Shown here piece by piece: positions 7,454 to 9,459 of a DNA stretch of 9,459 nt. How positions within the stretch are numbered: position 1 is the stretch's first letter; each line of letters opens with the position of its first letter. Below the pieces are notes generated by a model. That model ran no database searches. It was not told the DNA's origin and was given only the letters and a program-made list of their open reading frames with translations. The position numbers and the translations under genes are program-made. This DNA comes from Helicobacteraceae bacterium (GTDB lineage: Bacteria; Campylobacterota; Campylobacteria; Campylobacterales; Helicobacteraceae), in assembly GCA_029258405.1 (NCBI GenBank), contig JARHYY010000143.1, positions 1-9,459 on the forward strand, given 5' to 3'.

Positions 7454-9143
7454 AAATAAAAATTTATTTGTTGGAATGATGGCTTTACTTCTTGCATCTA
7501 TTCTTTTGGGTTATGGGCTCTACAAAGACAGGGCAAAGCTTGTAAGTGCCGAAGAAATGTTACAATTAGTAGAACAAAACCATGCTGATTATGCATACCT
7601 AGAGGGTGGTTATCTCTATTTAAAGATTAATGATAAATACTATAAAGCTCCTCAAGTTAGTTTGCCCATCAGAGAGCTCACCATGAAGGTCCCGTTAGAA
7701 ATTCGTAAAGAATATGATATATATTCCTTATTATTTGATACGGCTGTTGTGCTTTTTATTATTATGCTTGGGGTGGGTATTTATCGCTTATTCAGAAAAG
7801 ATAACACCCCAAAAGAACGGATAATTGTAGAGCAAAAAAAGCCATTTAACAAAGAAATTCTTAGTCGAAGCTATGAAGAAAAAGAAATTTTAGATATACG
7901 AATTTCTCCTACCATGTGCAATGTAACCTTTAATGATGTTGCTGGCATTAAAGAGGTAAAAGAAGAGCTAGAAGAGATTATTGATTTCTTAAAAAACCCT
8001 AAAAAGTATCAACAATTTGGCACAAAACTTCCCAAGGGTGTTTTACTTATGGGACCTCCTGGCGTTGGTAAAACACTTATTGCCAAAGCAGTAGCTGGAG
8101 AGGCTGGAGTTCCATTTTTCTATCAAAGTGGCTCAAGTTTTGCACAAATTTATGTAGGTATGGGCGCAAAGCGAGTGCAAGATTTATTCAGAAGAGCAAA
8201 ACTAGCAGCCCCTTCAATAATATTTATTGATGAAATTGATGCTGTAGGCAAAGCAAGAGGTGGGTTAAGAAATGATGAACGAGAAACGACTTTAAATCAG
8301 CTGCTTACAGAAATGGATGGATTTGAGGATTCAAAAGGGGTTATTGTCATAGGTGCTACTAATAAAATTGATGTACTTGATGAGGCACTTTTAAGAAGCG
8401 GACGATTTGACAGGAGGATTTATGTAGAGCTTCCAGATTTTCATGAACGCATTAAAATACTTGAAGTGCATTTAAGAAACAAACGATATGATTTAGACAT
8501 AGAGGAGATATCTCGTCTTAGTGTAGGGTTTAGTGGAGCAGCATTAGCTGCATTGGTTAATGAATCAGCATTAAGGGCAATTAAGAAAAAAAGAAAAATG
8601 ATTGTTATGGAAGATGTATTAGCATCAAAAGATAAAGTGGTACTCGGAAAAAGAAAACAATTAAGCTTTACACATGATGAAAAAAAGATATTAGCTACCT
8701 ATCAGGCAGCAAAGGCACTTTCTGCCTATTGGATGGAAATGGAATTTGAAAAAATTTCATTAGTGAATGAGGGCATCAAGGAATTTGATAAAGAGTTATT
8801 TAGCCGTAGTGAATTGTATAATAAAATCAAAGTACTTCTTTCAGGTATTATTGCTTTAGAGATTCATTATGGCGAGGGCTATTCAAATTGCGAAGAAGAC
8901 CTAAGCAAGGCAAAGGCTCTTGCTGTAGAAATGGCAGAGAGATATGGAATGGGCAGTAAAATCATCGGTGATTCTAATGATGCATTGCAAATTTTAAGTG
9001 ATGCAAAAAGTGAAATGAAAGAATTTTTTGAAAGCTCTAAAAATGCTCTTAAGAGTATTGAAGAACGCTTACTTGAACAAGAACGATTAAGCAAAGAAGA
9101 AATTAGAGGGATACTCAAAGAGGCAATGTTTGTAGAGAGCTGA
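7440..9143 (+). CDS. FtsH-like membrane AAA+ protein with degenerate protease motif
   Basis: The 567-residue protein has FtsH architecture: membrane helix 9-28, a short periplasmic domain (29-93), helix 94-117, an AAA+ domain (about 160-400) and an M41-like C-terminal domain (408-567). ATPase motifs are intact: Walker A GPPGVGKT (205-212), pore loop Y238-V-G, Walker B IIFIDE (260-265), GATN (305-308) and arginine fingers in SGRFDRR (Arg322, Arg325). In the peptidase domain the expected zinc motif HEAGH is replaced by YQAAK (421-425; bases 8700-8714), so both His ligands and the catalytic Glu are missing. A possible third ligand Asp in EEDLSKA is kept. It therefore looks like an ATP-driven unfoldase or chaperone without zinc protease activity. 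At 567 residues it is shorter than canonical FtsH (about 610-650). The GTG start at 7440 follows AAGGGG (7428-7433) and overlaps mtaB. A second, active FtsH would be expected elsewhere in the genome (HP1069 is the one I recall in H. pylori). Confidence 0.92.
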   Translation: MQKSKNKNLFVGMMALLLASILLGYGLYKDRAKLVSAEEMLQLVEQNHADYAYLEGGYLYLKINDKYYKAPQVSLPIRELTMKVPLEIRKEYDIYSLLFDTAVVLFIIMLGVGIYRLFRKDNTPKERIIVEQKKPFNKEILSRSYEEKEILDIRISPTMCNVTFNDVAGIKEVKEELEEIIDFLKNPKKYQQFGTKLPKGVLLMGPPGVGKTLIAKAVAGEAGVPFFYQSGSSFAQIYVGMGAKRVQDLFRRAKLAAPSIIFIDEIDAVGKARGGLRNDERETTLNQLLTEMDGFEDSKGVIVIGATNKIDVLDEALLRSGRFDRRIYVELPDFHERIKILEVHLRNKRYDLDIEEISRLSVGFSGAALAALVNESALRAIKKKRKMIVMEDVLASKDKVVLGKRKQLSFTHDEKKILATYQAAKALSAYWMEMEFEKISLVNEGIKEFDKELFSRSELYNKIKVLLSGIIALEIHYGEGYSNCEEDLSKAKALAVEMAERYGMGSKIIGDSNDALQILSDAKSEMKEFFESSKNALKSIEERLLEQERLSKEEIRGILKEAMFVES

Positions 9144-9196
9144 TAGAAATTATAAGCTTAGCACACCCCCCTTTTTTATTTGCTATTATTAGCATT

Positions 9197-9243
9197 CATT
9201 TCACACATTGAGATAAATAGAGAATCTTTTTATAAAGGTTTAT
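9197..9243 (+). repeat. Imperfect direct repeat, copy 1
   Basis: The core ATAAA-TAG-AGAATCTTTTTATAAAGGTTTAT (9213-9243) recurs at 9428-9457 with one missing T and a few substitutions. A weaker match (14 of 21 positions by eye) extends upstream to 9197. In this copy the AAAGG part is not followed by any reading frame of note, so it may be a decayed duplicate of a gene leader. Confidence 0.45.
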
Positions 9244-9319
9244 ATCCTCTTTTTCTCTTAAATTATTATATGGTACTCCTATCTATGATAAGATCAAGAA
9301 CATATTATTAATTCATTTA

Positions 9320-9335
9320 CCCCCCCCCAAAAAAA
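9320..9335 (+). repeat. Compound homopolymer tract C9A7
   Basis: Nine C (9320-9328) are directly followed by seven A (9329-9335). Tracts of this length are prone to slipped-strand length change, and Helicobacter uses poly-C/poly-G tracts for phase variation. Here the tract is not inside a convincing ORF. A role in regulating the gene beyond the window edge is possible but not shown. Confidence 0.8.
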
Positions 9336-9411
9336 CCACATAACCATTTTAATACATAAGCACTTAACAGAGCTTGCCATATGTAATATTCATGTATCTC
9401 ATAAGATATAT

Positions 9412-9457
9412 CATTTTATTCAATACAATAAACAAAGAATCTTTTATAGAGGTTAAT
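9412..9457 (+). repeat. Imperfect direct repeat, copy 2
   Basis: This is the second copy of the element at 9197-9243; its core is ATAAA-CAA-AGAATCTTTTATAGAGGTTAAT (9428-9457). It lies 215 bases downstream in the same orientation, and the C9A7 tract sits between the two. It contains a ribosome-binding-like AGAGG and a TACAAT box, so it probably is the leader of a gene starting just past the window. Confidence 0.45.
9424..9452 (+). promoter_or_regulatory. Possible -10 box and ribosome binding site of a gene beyond the window
   Basis: TACAAT (9424-9429) matches TATAAT at five of six positions. AGAGG (9448-9452) follows and would be seven bases from a start codon at about 9460, immediately outside the window. 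In AT-rich DNA such boxes occur by chance, and the start codon cannot be seen, so this is tentative. Confidence 0.35.
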
Positions 9458-9459
9458 TA

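Larger units (their letters stand above)
9144..9459. other. Non-coding stretch after the operon
   Basis: These 316 bases hold no convincing gene on either strand; the longest reading frame through the C/G tract is a 28-codon minus-strand ORF without a ribosome binding site. No standard GC-hairpin plus T-run terminator follows the FtsH-like gene. The nearest candidates are a C6T6 run (9166-9177) and a small hairpin TGCTA-ttat-TAGCA (9181-9194) that lacks a T tail. The stretch also contains a C9A7 tract and two diverged copies of an element, described separately. Confidence 0.75.

Noticed and set aside
9158..9194. Repeated TAGCA/TGCTA segments that could form alternative hairpins after the FtsH-like gene
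   Set aside because: Stems are only 5 bp and AT-rich, and no T run follows the hairpin, so neither a terminator nor a switch is supported.
9309..9400. A 28-codon minus-strand reading frame running through the T7G9 tract
   Set aside because: It has no ribosome binding site and stays very short: one extra or one missing G gives an immediate stop, so it does not look like a phase-variable gene.
1..9459. Mobile elements, CRISPR arrays, tRNA or rRNA genes, toxin-antitoxin or phage-defence genes
   Set aside because: I looked across both strands and found no transposase or integrase motifs, regularly spaced repeats, RNA-gene-like sequence, or defence-type proteins; the gene content is housekeeping.

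Overview
The window looks like chromosomal DNA from a Helicobacter species. The DNA is AT-rich, the predicted promoters are extended -10 boxes without clear -35 elements, and the gene content is epsilonproteobacterial. The order tgt / RCK-C-domain protein / aroB / MscS-type channel / MtaB-type methylthiotransferase / FtsH-like ATPase matches, as far as I recall, the block HP0281-HP0286 of H. pylori. An enterohepatic relative such as H. hepaticus or H. cinaedi is a plausible source, but the species cannot be fixed from sequence reading alone.

Layout. Positions 1-104 (minus) hold the first 34 codons of a thiolase, with its ribosome binding site and a likely -10 box upstream. Positions 245-1904 (minus) carry tgt followed by a 20-nt-overlapping BioV-like hydrolase gene, probably co-transcribed. 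Between tgt and the next gene is a 124-bp divergent promoter region (1905-2028) with one extended -10 box for each direction. Positions 2029-9143 (plus) form a tightly packed five-gene operon: an RCK_C-containing soluble protein, aroB, a MscS-family channel with a long periplasmic coiled-coil domain, mtaB, and an FtsH-like membrane AAA+ protein. Two junctions overlap by 13-14 nt and the last three genes start with TTG or GTG, which suggests translational coupling. Positions 9144-9459 are a 316-bp non-coding stretch with a C9A7 tract and two diverged copies of a roughly 46-bp element. The second copy ends in a ribosome-binding-site-like sequence just before the window edge, so another gene probably starts right outside.

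Function. Most of this is housekeeping: queuosine and ms2t6A tRNA modification, the shikimate pathway, osmotic protection, biotin precursor release and membrane ATPase activity. I do not see a defence system, mobile element, CRISPR array or RNA gene. The most notable observations are two enzymes that keep their fold motifs but lack the key catalytic signature. The FtsH-like protein has Y-Q-A-A-K where the zinc protease motif HEXXH should be, while its ATPase motifs are intact. The BioV-like esterase has Asn where the nucleophile Ser is expected. The tgt substrate pocket and the compound C/A tract with its flanking repeat are secondary points of interest.
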